From positions 124,001 through 188,000 of the forward strand of contig JAVJSV010000012.1 in assembly GCA_040219235.1 (NCBI GenBank): DNA of 64,000 nucleotides, given 5' to 3'. Below are positions 25,192-33,843 of this stretch, one piece after another; position 1 is the first letter of the stretch, and the number at the start of each line of letters is the position of its first letter. The position numbers and the translations under genes are program-made. The notes under the pieces were generated by a model. The model did no database searches. It was not told the origin of the DNA and saw nothing but the letters and a program-made list of their open reading frames with translations. The DNA comes from Rhodospirillaceae bacterium. Lineage in GTDB: Bacteria; Pseudomonadota; Alphaproteobacteria; Rhodospirillales; Rhodospirillaceae.

Positions 25192-25995
25192 ATGACTGTC
25201 GCCATAGGTGTTGTGGGCTGCGCCGGTCGTATGGGGCGTGCTGTACTCCAAGAAATCCTGGCCACGGATGGGTGTGCGGTTTCAGGCGGCACAGAAACGC
25301 AAAGCGATTACATCGGCAAAGATATCGGAGACTTAATTGGTGCCGGGGCAACAGGCGCTTATATCACGGATGATGCCCATGCGCTTTTCTCAATCTCGGA
25401 TGTGGTGATAGATTTTACCGTTCCGGCGGCAACCCGCGGGCATGCCCAAGCCGCCCTGGAAACAGGAACGGGCCTTGTGGTTGGAACCACGGGTCTGAGT
25501 GAGGGGGATCAAAAGACAATTCAGTCTGCGTCACAAAAAGCTCCCGTGGTTCAGGCGTCCAATTTTTCTGTCGGGGTGAATCTGCTTTTTGCTTTAACCA
25601 AGCGCGTCGCGGCAACGCTGGGTCCGGACTACGACATAGAGATTGTCGAAATGCATCATCGCCATAAAGTTGATGCTCCATCTGGGACCGCTCTCAGTTT
25701 AGGCGAGGCGGCTGCGGCAGGCCGGGACGTGGTATTGTCAGATGTCGCCCGTTACGCGCGCGAGGGTCAGACGGGTGCGCGCCCTGTGGGAGAAATCGGA
25801 TTTGCGACCTTACGCGGCGGTGGCGTGGTCGGCGATCACACGGCGATTTTTGCCAATGAGGTCGAGCGCCTTGAACTCACCCATAAAGCTGGTTCACGCG
25901 GTATTTTTGCCGGTGGAGCGGTAAGGGCAGCGCTCTGGCTGCAAGGCCGCGCGTCAGGGCTGTATTCCATGTCCGACGTGCTAGATCTGAACTGA
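25192..25995 (+). CDS. dapB: 4-hydroxy-tetrahydrodipicolinate reductase
   Basis: A 267-aa enzyme of the lysine/diaminopimelate pathway, reducing HTPA with NAD(P)H. The dinucleotide loop GVVGCAGRMGRAV begins at residue 6, and the catalytic/substrate motif EMHHRHKVDAPSGTAL lies at about 155-170 (His pair and Lys). Length is standard. nth starts 9 bases after its stop, a linkage seen in many alphaproteobacteria. Confidence 0.98.
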   Translation: MTVAIGVVGCAGRMGRAVLQEILATDGCAVSGGTETQSDYIGKDIGDLIGAGATGAYITDDAHALFSISDVVIDFTVPAATRGHAQAALETGTGLVVGTTGLSEGDQKTIQSASQKAPVVQASNFSVGVNLLFALTKRVAATLGPDYDIEIVEMHHRHKVDAPSGTALSLGEAAAAGRDVVLSDVARYAREGQTGARPVGEIGFATLRGGGVVGDHTAIFANEVERLELTHKAGSRGIFAGGAVRAALWLQGRASGLYSMSDVLDLN

Positions 25996-26004
25996 AACCA
26001 GGAC

Positions 26005-26688
26005 ATGCGCGTTAAAGACATCCCAGAATTTTACGCGCGCCTAAGGGCGTTGGACCCTGAACCCAAAGGCGAACTCAACTACGTCAATCCTTATACTTTA
26101 CTGGTTGCTGTTGTCATGTCTGCTCAGGCGACAGATGTGGGGGTCAATAAGGCAACGGGCCCCTTGTTTAAGGTGGCAGATACGCCGGAAAAAATGGTTC
26201 AGCTCGGAGAAGCCAAGCTTAAGGACTATATAAAAACCATTGGTCTTTATAACGCAAAAGCGAAGAACGTTATCGCACTGTCTCAAATCCTTATCGATCA
26301 ATACGACAGCACCGTTCCTGAAGATCGTGAAACGCTGGAAACGCTTCCTGGTGTTGGCCGCAAAACCGCTAATGTTGTGCTCAACATTGCATTTGGGCAT
26401 CCAACCATCGCAGTCGACACACATCTTTTTCGCATCGGTAACCGCACCGGCATTGCACCGGGTAAAACACCGTTAGAGGTCGAGCTCAAACTGGAAAAGC
26501 GAACGCCGCCAGAATTTATGCAACACGCACATCACTGGCTGATCCTGCATGGACGTTATTTGTGTAAGGCCAGAAAACCAGATTGTTGGCGCTGTCCTGT
26601 GGAAGACTTGTGTAAGTTCAAACCGAAAACACCTGCCCCGGATGAGTCCACAAAAAAGACATCCAAGACAAAGCGGGTCAAACCCTGA
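26005..26688 (+). CDS. nth: Endonuclease III
   Basis: A 227-aa DNA glycosylase/AP lyase for oxidised pyrimidines. The helix-hairpin-helix LPGVGRKTANVVLN contains the catalytic Lys, and the essential Asp is in PTIAVDTHLFR. The 4Fe-4S cluster ligands follow the C-x6-C-x2-C-x5-C rule in CKARKPDCWRCPVEDLC. A lysine/threonine-rich tail of about 20 residues extends beyond the E. coli protein. Starts 9 bases after dapB, probably the same transcript. Confidence 0.98.
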   Translation: MRVKDIPEFYARLRALDPEPKGELNYVNPYTLLVAVVMSAQATDVGVNKATGPLFKVADTPEKMVQLGEAKLKDYIKTIGLYNAKAKNVIALSQILIDQYDSTVPEDRETLETLPGVGRKTANVVLNIAFGHPTIAVDTHLFRIGNRTGIAPGKTPLEVELKLEKRTPPEFMQHAHHWLILHGRYLCKARKPDCWRCPVEDLCKFKPKTPAPDESTKKTSKTKRVKP

Positions 26689-26709
26689 ACATCAGAGTTT
26701 GCTCGCAGA

Positions 26710-27390
26710 TTATCTTTTGTCGGCATCTATCACATCAATGGTGCCTTGCACCCGACCACCAGAGGCAATGGAAATGTTATTGTAGTTAATGCTGCCTTTA
26801 ACATGTCCGGATTCAGCGACTTCCAAAGTCAGGCGCGCGCGCAATGTGCCATCGAAGGTGCCAGCAATATAGGCGTGATCGACTTCAGCTTCGCCTTTAA
26901 ATAATCCGCCTTCTGAGACTTCCAATGTCACTGCATCAGACATGTTGGCTTCTACAGTGCCTTGAACAACAAGAGTTTCACAGGCTGAAATGTCACCGCT
27001 GACAGAGATGGACTTCCCAACCACAAGGCGTTTTCCATCCTCATCTCCAGAAGAGTCTGATCTCTCAGACGGCAAGCGAGAGGGGTTTGGGATGTCGACA
27101 ACCTTTCTCGGAATTTCCGGGCGGTAAGAGGAACTAGGAGGGTTCGACATAGGCGAGTCCTTCTTAAAGGGTTTCAAAGGTGGTGAAATACTTTTGGTAT
27201 TGTCACCAAGAGGCAAAGAGCCAACTTCAGCCGAAGTTTCTAAGCTATCATCAGCCTCAACGTTGTTTGTTGAATCACCTTTGTTGCCATTGTTTTGTAT
27301 AAATTTTTTATCAGATTCCGTCTTTGAGTCTGGCACGGTTTTATCTGAAGCATCCGACTTTTTTTTGCCGAACATGAATCCCAACCCCAT
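26710..27390 (-). CDS. Bactofilin (polymer-forming cytoskeletal protein)
   Basis: A 226-aa protein with a long polar, serine/lysine-rich N-terminal region (about 1-120) and a bactofilin beta-helix domain (about 120-222: GKSISVSGDISACETLVVQGTVEA, then repeated VEVSEGG/GHVKG turns, VQGTIDVI at the end). Bactofilins assemble into filaments at the membrane and guide local cell-wall growth. The N-terminal extension is longer than in most family members (100-180 aa in all). Two starts are possible, 27390 or Met6 (27375). No M23 peptidase gene, a frequent partner, is adjacent. Confidence 0.9.
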   Translation of the reverse strand: MGLGFMFGKKKSDASDKTVPDSKTESDKKFIQNNGNKGDSTNNVEADDSLETSAEVGSLPLGDNTKSISPPLKPFKKDSPMSNPPSSSYRPEIPRKVVDIPNPSRLPSERSDSSGDEDGKRLVVGKSISVSGDISACETLVVQGTVEANMSDAVTLEVSEGGLFKGEAEVDHAYIAGTFDGTLRARLTLEVAESGHVKGSINYNNISIASGGRVQGTIDVIDADKR

Positions 27391-27456
27391 TTATCATTAA
27401 CTGTCTTGTTTTTCATTACGATCACCGATATCGCACGGTGTGCTATCAAAATGTCA

Positions 27457-28116
27457 TTACGTTACTTTAAATTTATAAAACATATGTACCATGGCCGAAG
27501 CCCCGATCACAGGCGCGATGATGTTGACCACGGGTATTGTAAACAGGAAAGCGGTCGTTGCTCCAGTGAGCCATATAGTAGTTTTATGTTTTTTATAGAG
27601 AGTTGTTGCGCTCTCTTGGTCCAGCTGTCGCAGCGCAACAATCTCAAAAAACTCACGCCCAAGTAGGTAGCCGTTGACCCCGTAGTAGGCGACCAAATTG
27701 ACTCCTGGGATAAGATAAAAGGGAAGAGCCAGGAGATTTAAAACGACAGTTAACAGGATGAGCCGTAATGAAGTCTTTGCGATTTGAGGCCAAGATAATG
27801 AGCGTGGGGGGCCAGCATTGGGGTAATGACGCTGTTCTACAGCGTCTGCCACATCTTCTAGCAGCACAGAAATAAGAGCGCTCACAATCCCAGGGAAGAG
27901 AATCAGCGCGAGCACAAATGCAGCCAACCCGCCCAGAACGTCGACAGTTGTTTCAACCCATCCAATCTCAAAAACCGCCGTATTTGCTATGGTCCAGCCG
28001 ATGCCAATGAACAAAAGGCCAAAAATCAGGATGGTGCTAAGCACGCTCTTCCCTATCACCGAGCGAATACGGGGATCCGATAACTGTCCAATTGCCCTGG
28101 AAAAGGCGCGAATCAT
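27457..28116 (-). CDS. EI24/CysZ-like integral membrane protein
   Basis: A 219-aa membrane protein of the EI24 domain family with about four to five hydrophobic helices (residues 22-45, 60-90, 118-150, 180-205) and the family stretch GYLLGREFFEIVALRQLD. CysZ in E. coli, of the same superfamily, is a sulfate transporter, but most alphaproteobacterial members are uncharacterised. It is divergent from the PfkB kinase gene and stands alone, 66 bases upstream of the bactofilin start on the same strand. Confidence 0.8.
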   Translation of the reverse strand: MIRAFSRAIGQLSDPRIRSVIGKSVLSTILIFGLLFIGIGWTIANTAVFEIGWVETTVDVLGGLAAFVLALILFPGIVSALISVLLEDVADAVEQRHYPNAGPPRSLSWPQIAKTSLRLILLTVVLNLLALPFYLIPGVNLVAYYGVNGYLLGREFFEIVALRQLDQESATTLYKKHKTTIWLTGATTAFLFTIPVVNIIAPVIGASAMVHMFYKFKVT

Positions 28117-28141
28117 AAAAAAGTCCTTTGCGCTTGGTTGC

Positions 28142-28169
28142 TTGTGTCCATAAAACTCGCCGCTATACT
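28142..28169 (+). promoter_or_regulatory. Probable vegetative promoter for the PfkB kinase gene
   Basis: TTGTGT (28142-28147) and TATACT (28164-28169) are separated by 16 bases, in the gap between two divergent genes. Transcription would begin near 28176, about 40 bases before the kinase ATG at 28215. Confidence 0.45.
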
Positions 28170-28214
28170 GCGCCGCAATCCAGCAGGTTAGCTAATTTAA
28201 GGCACGGAGTCCCA

Positions 28215-29207
28215 ATGTCAGAAGCTCGTTTTGACGTGGTCGGTATCGGCAGTGCAATCGTCGATATTCTCGCCCACACAGAAGATTCGTTTTTATCCAA
28301 CCATGACGCCACGAAAGGCACCATGCTATGGGTCGAGGAAGATCAATCTGACGCTTTATACAATGATATCGGCCCGGCTATTGAGGCGTCTGGCGGTTCA
28401 GCGGCGAACACGATGGCCGGAATTGCCTCTTTTGGCGGAAAACCGGCGTTTATCGGAAAAACCAAGCAAGATCAGCTGGGGGCTATTTTTGCCCATGATA
28501 TTCGTGCGGTTGGGGTTCATTATGAAACTGAACCCTTAAAAGATGGGCTTGCTTCGGCACGTTGCATCATTTTGGTGACTCCAGACGCACAGCGCACAAT
28601 GTTTACTTATTTGGGCGCCAGCGGGTCACTTTCTGCTTCTGATATGGACTCAGACCTTATTGCCGCCTCGAAAGTGCTGTACATTGAAGGGTATCAATGG
28701 GATTTGCCTGAGACAAAGAAGGCGATCATTGAAGCCTGTAAGGTTGTTGGCCGGGCCGGCGGCAAGGTTGCGCTTACGCTCTCTGATCCCTTTGTAGTTG
28801 AGCGTCATCGCAATGATCTCTTCGATCTCGTGAACGAACACGTCGATATCCTGTTTGCAAATGAACAGGAAATCACGACGCTGTTTCGCTCCAACAGTTT
28901 TGATGAGGCGGTGGAGGCTATAGATGGTCGTGTTGAAATTGCGGCGTTAACACGCGGTGAAGACGGCGCTGTTACGGTCACAAAGGATAAGCTTATTCAA
29001 ACACCCGCGGCTCCTGTAAAAAAGGTCGTCGACACTACGGGAGCCGGTGACTTATACGCTGCCGGTTTCTTGTTTGGCTATACCCGTGGTGATGATTTGA
29101 AAACGTGTGCCAGTCTTGGTGCCCTGGCTGCCGGAGAAGTGATCTCCCATATGGGTGCCCGGCCTGAAATGTCTCTTAAAGACCTTGCTGCTAAGAACGG
29201 TTTCTAA
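28215..29207 (+). CDS. PfkB-family kinase, adenosine-kinase-like
   Basis: A 330-aa sugar/nucleoside kinase of the ribokinase fold. The N-terminal region DVVGIGSAIVDI, the second signature SGGSAANTMAGIASFGG and the ATP/anion-hole motif DTTGAGDLYAAGFLFG with the catalytic Asp are present. This subtype in alphaproteobacteria is usually annotated as adenosine kinase, but the substrate was not verified. I start at ATG 28215, where the family sequence begins; the frame is open 29 codons upstream but that would include the promoter. typA follows 42 bases later. Confidence 0.88.
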   Translation: MSEARFDVVGIGSAIVDILAHTEDSFLSNHDATKGTMLWVEEDQSDALYNDIGPAIEASGGSAANTMAGIASFGGKPAFIGKTKQDQLGAIFAHDIRAVGVHYETEPLKDGLASARCIILVTPDAQRTMFTYLGASGSLSASDMDSDLIAASKVLYIEGYQWDLPETKKAIIEACKVVGRAGGKVALTLSDPFVVERHRNDLFDLVNEHVDILFANEQEITTLFRSNSFDEAVEAIDGRVEIAALTRGEDGAVTVTKDKLIQTPAAPVKKVVDTTGAGDLYAAGFLFGYTRGDDLKTCASLGALAAGEVISHMGARPEMSLKDLAAKNGF

Positions 29208-29249
29208 TCATCTCTTTTATTCATCTCTTTTAACTCCTGGATTTATTTT

Positions 29250-31073
29250 ATGTCGCTTCGCAACATTGCGATTATCGCGCACGTCGACCACGGCAAAACA
29301 ACTCTCGTGGATGCTCTCTTTCGCCAGTCCGGCATGGTTCGCGAGAATCAACGCGTCGAAGAACGCGCCATGGATTCCGGTGAGCTTGAAAAAGAACGCG
29401 GCATTACCATTCTTGCTAAATGCACCTCTGTTACGTGGCGCAATACCAAAATCAATATTGTTGATACGCCAGGCCATGCCGACTTTGGTGGCGAAGTGGA
29501 GCGTATTCTGTCTATGGTTGACGGCACTGTATTGCTGGTGGATGCGGCAGAGGGCCCCTTGCCGCAAACCAAGTTCGTGGTTTCAAAAGCGCTTGAACTC
29601 GGCATGCGCCCTATTGTTGTAATTAACAAAGTCGATCGGGGAGATGCCCGCCCGCAAGAAGTACTCAACGAAGTGTTCGATATGTTTGACGCGTTAGGCG
29701 CAGATGAACACCAGCTTGATTTTCCGGTTCTCTATGCGGTGGGCCGTGATGGCTGGGCCGTTGAAGACCTTGAAAAAGACACGGGCGTTAATCTTACACC
29801 TCTGTTCGATCTCATTGTTTCGCATGTGCCCTCGCCCAAGCATGATACGGAAGCCCCGTTCACCATGTTGGCGACAACGCTCGAAGCTGACCCCTACCTG
29901 GGACGTATTCTAACAGGCCGCATTGCGACGGGCCGTGCCAAAGTCAATATGCCGATCAAAGTGTTAGATCGGGATGGCACGAAATTAGAGGATGGCCGCG
30001 CGACCAAGCTTCTCGCGTTCCGTGGCCTGGAGCGTATTCCCGTCGAGAGTGCTGATGCCGGTGACATTGTGGCCATTGCCGGTCTCAGCATCGCAACTGT
30101 TGCCCACACCTTATGTGCTCCAGAGGTAAAGGTGCCGTTAGACTCACGGCCGGTTGATCCACCGACTTTGGCCATGACGTTTTCCGTCAACGACTCTCCC
30201 TTGGCCGGGCGGGAAGGTAAGAAAGTAACCAGTCGTCAGATTGGTGAGCGTCTGTTCAGCGAAGCCGAGGGGAATGTAGCGATCAAGGTGACGGAAGCGG
30301 CGAGTCGTGATGCTTTCGAAGTTGCCGGTCGTGGCGAACTGCAACTCGGCGTGCTGATCGAAATTATGCGGCGTGAAGGGTTCGAGCTTTCTGTCTCGCG
30401 GCCACGTGTGTTGTTCAAAACGTCCGAAGACGGCAAAAAAGAAGAACCCATTGAAGAAGTCGTCATTGATGTTGATGAAGAGTTCTCGGGCGCTGTGGTT
30501 GAAGCCATGTCAGAGCGCAAAGCTGAAATGACGGCCATGAAGCCGTCTGGCGTGGGCAAAGTACGCATTACGTTCTTAGCGCCGTCCCGCGGGTTAATTG
30601 GTTATCATGGACAATTCCTGACTGACACGCGCGGCACCGGCATTATGAACCGTCTCTATCATGCTTACGCGCCGTACAAGGGCCCAATCGCAACCCGTCG
30701 TGAAGGGGTTTTGATCTCTAATTCTGACGGTGAATCAGTGGCCTATGCGCTGTTTAATCTTTTGGATCGTGGCCCTCAGTTCATTCCGCCAGGCGTGAAG
30801 GTCTATCGCGGGATGATTATCGGTGAACATAATCGCGACAATGACTTGGAAATTAATCCGCTCAAAGCCAAGCAGCTCACCAACATTCGGGCAGCTGGTA
30901 AAGATGATGCCATCAAGCTTCCACCACCGCGTCAGATGTCGCTGGAACAAGCGCTTGCTTATATCCAAGACGATGAGCTGGTCGAAGTCACTCCAGAGAG
31001 CATTCGGTTGCGCAAGCAGTATCTGGATCCGAATGACCGTAAGAAGATGGCCAGCAAGGCGAACGCAGCGTAA
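29250..31073 (+). CDS. typA: TypA/BipA ribosome-associated translational GTPase
   Basis: A 607-aa GTPase of normal length. G1 motif AHVDHGKTTL, G2 around ERGITI, G3 DTPGHADFGGE and G4 NKVDR are all visible; elongation-factor-like domains follow, including GRGELQLGVLIEIMRREGFE and the specific C-terminal domain (LIGYHGQFLTDTRGTGIM). TypA binds ribosomes under stress and supports 50S assembly. The ampG-like gene starts 9 bases after its stop. Confidence 0.98.
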   Translation: MSLRNIAIIAHVDHGKTTLVDALFRQSGMVRENQRVEERAMDSGELEKERGITILAKCTSVTWRNTKINIVDTPGHADFGGEVERILSMVDGTVLLVDAAEGPLPQTKFVVSKALELGMRPIVVINKVDRGDARPQEVLNEVFDMFDALGADEHQLDFPVLYAVGRDGWAVEDLEKDTGVNLTPLFDLIVSHVPSPKHDTEAPFTMLATTLEADPYLGRILTGRIATGRAKVNMPIKVLDRDGTKLEDGRATKLLAFRGLERIPVESADAGDIVAIAGLSIATVAHTLCAPEVKVPLDSRPVDPPTLAMTFSVNDSPLAGREGKKVTSRQIGERLFSEAEGNVAIKVTEAASRDAFEVAGRGELQLGVLIEIMRREGFELSVSRPRVLFKTSEDGKKEEPIEEVVIDVDEEFSGAVVEAMSERKAEMTAMKPSGVGKVRITFLAPSRGLIGYHGQFLTDTRGTGIMNRLYHAYAPYKGPIATRREGVLISNSDGESVAYALFNLLDRGPQFIPPGVKVYRGMIIGEHNRDNDLEINPLKAKQLTNIRAAGKDDAIKLPPPRQMSLEQALAYIQDDELVEVTPESIRLRKQYLDPNDRKKMASKANAA

Positions 31074-31082
31074 CGTTAGCGC

Positions 31083-32402
31083 ATGGGTTTACCCGCACTC
31101 AATGATTGGATTACGGCTAGCCGCGTCTATCTTCAGCGACGGGTAATCGTTATTTTTCTGATGGGTTTTTCAGCGGGGCTGCCCTTTGCTCTGATGTTTA
31201 GCACACTCACGGCCTGGTTATCTGATGCTGGCATCGATAAGACGTCCATCGGATTGTTTGTTCTCACCGGGGCGGCGTTTACGCTCAAATTTCTGTGGGC
31301 GCCTCTGGTGGACCGCCTCCCGTTGCCGATTGTAACTCGTATCTTTGGACAACGTCGAAGCTGGCTCTTTCTGGCGCAGTTTGTGTGTGTTGTCAGTTTA
31401 ATTGGTATCGCGATTTCAGACCCGGCCACGCGTTTAGTGATTACAGTGCTCTGGACCGTGGTTCTTGCTTTTGCATCGGCGACCCAAGATATCGTTATTG
31501 ATGCTTATCGCATCGAGACCCTCCGCGAAGATGAACAAGGGGCTGGGGCCGCTGCGTATCAAGTTGGCTATCGTTTTGCTATGATCTGTTCAGGGGCTGG
31601 TGCGCTCCTACTGGCGGATATCGTAAGCTGGTCGGTAAGTTATTTTGTTATGGCGGTTCTCATGAGTGTTGGGCTTTTCACCACACTCCTTAGTCCTGAG
31701 CCCAGCCGTCCAACCTCTCCGGATATATCTCACCTTAACCGCATGGACCGCTATGCTGTGTGGTTTAGAGAGTCTGTGATCTCTCCATTTCTGGACTTTC
31801 TCACGCGACCTGCCTGGCTGCCCATTCTTCTGTTTATTGTGTTTTACAAATATGCCGATGGTATTTGGGCCGCGATGGCCAATCCATTTTACTTAGAGCT
31901 TGGATTTACCAAAACTCAGATTGCTTTGGTCTCTAAGACCTATGGTGTCGCGATGACGATTATAGGTGTCATTCTTGGCGGCGTCATGGTTGTCCGCTTT
32001 GGTATTCTTCGTTCTGTGTTATTTGGTGCAGTAACGATGGCGTTGACCAACTTACTCTATGCTGGGTTGGCCCTTGCGGGCCCCTCTGTGCCTGTCTTGA
32101 TGGCTGTGATTTCTGTTGAGAACCTGACCAATGGTATTGGTGGAACCGTGTTCATCGCGTATCTCTCTAGCCTTTGCAATTTGGCTTACACGGCAACGCA
32201 GTACGCACTGCTAAGTTCGTTTATGAATGTCGCGCGTACATTTCTAGCGTCCGGAGGCGGGTGGTTGGCAGATCAGGTCGACTGGTTCACATTCTTCATT
32301 CTTACAACGGCAGCTGGTATACCTGGCGTTGTCTTGCTTCTGTATCTCATGAAGCGATTTCCTAATCATACGGAAACCGCGCGTCAAACACACCCGCAGT
32401 AG
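31083..32402 (+). CDS. ampG: AmpG-like muropeptide MFS permease
   Basis: A 439-aa inner-membrane transporter with about 12 hydrophobic helices. The N-terminal stretch GFSAGLPFALMFSTLTAWLSDAGIDKTSIGLF and FLWAPLVDRLPLP, plus GQRRSWLFLAQ, are typical of AmpG, which imports GlcNAc-anhydroMurNAc peptides for wall recycling. Recycling enzymes are not adjacent; a Bax-like glucosaminidase lies at 46970. It converges with the histidine kinase gene (4 bases between stops). Could be another PAT-family member, but AmpG is the closest by motif. Confidence 0.82.
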   Translation: MGLPALNDWITASRVYLQRRVIVIFLMGFSAGLPFALMFSTLTAWLSDAGIDKTSIGLFVLTGAAFTLKFLWAPLVDRLPLPIVTRIFGQRRSWLFLAQFVCVVSLIGIAISDPATRLVITVLWTVVLAFASATQDIVIDAYRIETLREDEQGAGAAAYQVGYRFAMICSGAGALLLADIVSWSVSYFVMAVLMSVGLFTTLLSPEPSRPTSPDISHLNRMDRYAVWFRESVISPFLDFLTRPAWLPILLFIVFYKYADGIWAAMANPFYLELGFTKTQIALVSKTYGVAMTIIGVILGGVMVVRFGILRSVLFGAVTMALTNLLYAGLALAGPSVPVLMAVISVENLTNGIGGTVFIAYLSSLCNLAYTATQYALLSSFMNVARTFLASGGGWLADQVDWFTFFILTTAAGIPGVVLLLYLMKRFPNHTETARQTHPQ

Positions 32403-32406
32403 TCAA

Positions 32407-33843
32407 CTAAGCAGCGGTCGCCGAAGAGTGCTTACGACTCAACGGCAAATCAGCGGGTTTTGCAATTGGCAGATAAACTGAAAATGTAGATCCGTCACCT
32501 ACTTTACTGTCGATAACCAGGTGTCCACGATGGCGTTTTGTAATGTGTTTCACAATCGCAAGTCCAAGCCCTGTGCCGCCAAGCTCCCGTGATCGGGCGG
32601 TATCAATTCTATAAAATCGTTCTGTAAGACGCGGTATATGTTCTCGTGAAATTCCTGGTCCGAAGTCACGTACGGCTACCACAACCCATGGCCCGCCACT
32701 TGACCCAAGCGGGGCTTTCGTCTGTTCTGTAACCGTCACGTTTATATAGTCCGCATCGCCGCCGTACTTGATGGCGTTTAATATAAGATTCTGAAATATC
32801 TGTGTCAGTTCGTCAGCATCAGCAATGACGTCTCGCACGGGCGCTTCTGTGTCAATCTGAAGCGCAACACCGCGTTCTTTGGCCTGGCCACTCAACAGCT
32901 CGCAGGTTGTGTGGACAATCTCGATCACATCAACGGAGTCCGTCGGTCGGGTGTGTTCCTTCAACTCAATACGTGACAAAGACAGCAGGTCTTCGATTAA
33001 CCGGGCCATTAACGTTGCTTGTTTGAGCATAATATCGAGAAAGCGTTGCCGGGCCTCTGGATCGTCTTTGGCGGGGCCGCGCAAAGTTTCTATAAAACCC
33101 AATACGCTGGCCAAGGGTGTGCGAAGTTCATGACTGGCATTCGCGACAAAGTCTGCGCGCATGCGATCCATTTTCACGCGCTCGGTCATATCGTGCAGCT
33201 GAACAATTGCTGCTGAACCATCGGAGGGCGCCTCTGGCAGTGCGCTAATGACGCAGCCGAAGCTGCGTTCAACCGGGGCTGGCAGGGTAAACTGTGCTTG
33301 CCCAGAGGCACCGGTTCTTAAAGATCTGTCTGTCGCGTCAAGAATACGCGGATCACGAATAACTGTTGCGAGATCGCCCCCGGCAATTGCCCGGCCAAAC
33401 AAATCTTCGGCCGCCATATTGGCACCAATAACCTGCCGCTCTGCGTCAATGATCAGAAGCGGGTCAGGGAAACTATCCAGAATGGCTTTGCGTGAATGCG
33501 CGAGTGACTCCGCTGCATCTCGCCGATCTTCCCAAGACTTTTGTAAAGAGGCCAGGGCTGTCGCTAGTCGGCGCGCCGCTTCCGATCGCATAAACCTTGG
33601 TGGTTGGGCGGTTGGGTCTTCTATCAGGCGCTCGGCGTGACGGATCAGTTTTTCGAAATCGCTCAGAAGCGTGAAGCAAAGAGAAACGGTTAGGCCGAAG
33701 ACGACGGCTCCGGCCAGAAAAGCTTCCCATGCTGGAAGGCGGTCGATGGTCGTGAGCAAGCCCAAGACAAACCAGCCGGGCAAACTGATGATAACGGTCC
33801 AGCCTAAAACGCGTCTCACAGGCGCGAGAGGAAGGTTATTCAT
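32407..33843 (-). CDS. phoR: PhoR-like sensor histidine kinase
   Basis: A 478-aa membrane histidine kinase: two N-terminal helices (about residues 11-30 and 38-60) with almost no periplasmic loop, a PAS-like domain (about 115-215), HisKA with phospho-acceptor His238 in ANASHELRTPL, and a HATPase domain with N box NLILNAIKYGG, G1 FGPGIS and G2 GGTGLGLAIVKH. This is the PhoR layout, sensing phosphate status through the Pst complex. No phoB, pst or phoU gene is in the window. The start ATG overlaps the maeB stop by 4 bases, tying it to malic enzyme expression. The name is tentative because the partner regulator is missing. Confidence 0.8.
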   Translation of the reverse strand: MNNLPLAPVRRVLGWTVIISLPGWFVLGLLTTIDRLPAWEAFLAGAVVFGLTVSLCFTLLSDFEKLIRHAERLIEDPTAQPPRFMRSEAARRLATALASLQKSWEDRRDAAESLAHSRKAILDSFPDPLLIIDAERQVIGANMAAEDLFGRAIAGGDLATVIRDPRILDATDRSLRTGASGQAQFTLPAPVERSFGCVISALPEAPSDGSAAIVQLHDMTERVKMDRMRADFVANASHELRTPLASVLGFIETLRGPAKDDPEARQRFLDIMLKQATLMARLIEDLLSLSRIELKEHTRPTDSVDVIEIVHTTCELLSGQAKERGVALQIDTEAPVRDVIADADELTQIFQNLILNAIKYGGDADYINVTVTEQTKAPLGSSGGPWVVVAVRDFGPGISREHIPRLTERFYRIDTARSRELGGTGLGLAIVKHITKRHRGHLVIDSKVGDGSTFSVYLPIAKPADLPLSRKHSSATAA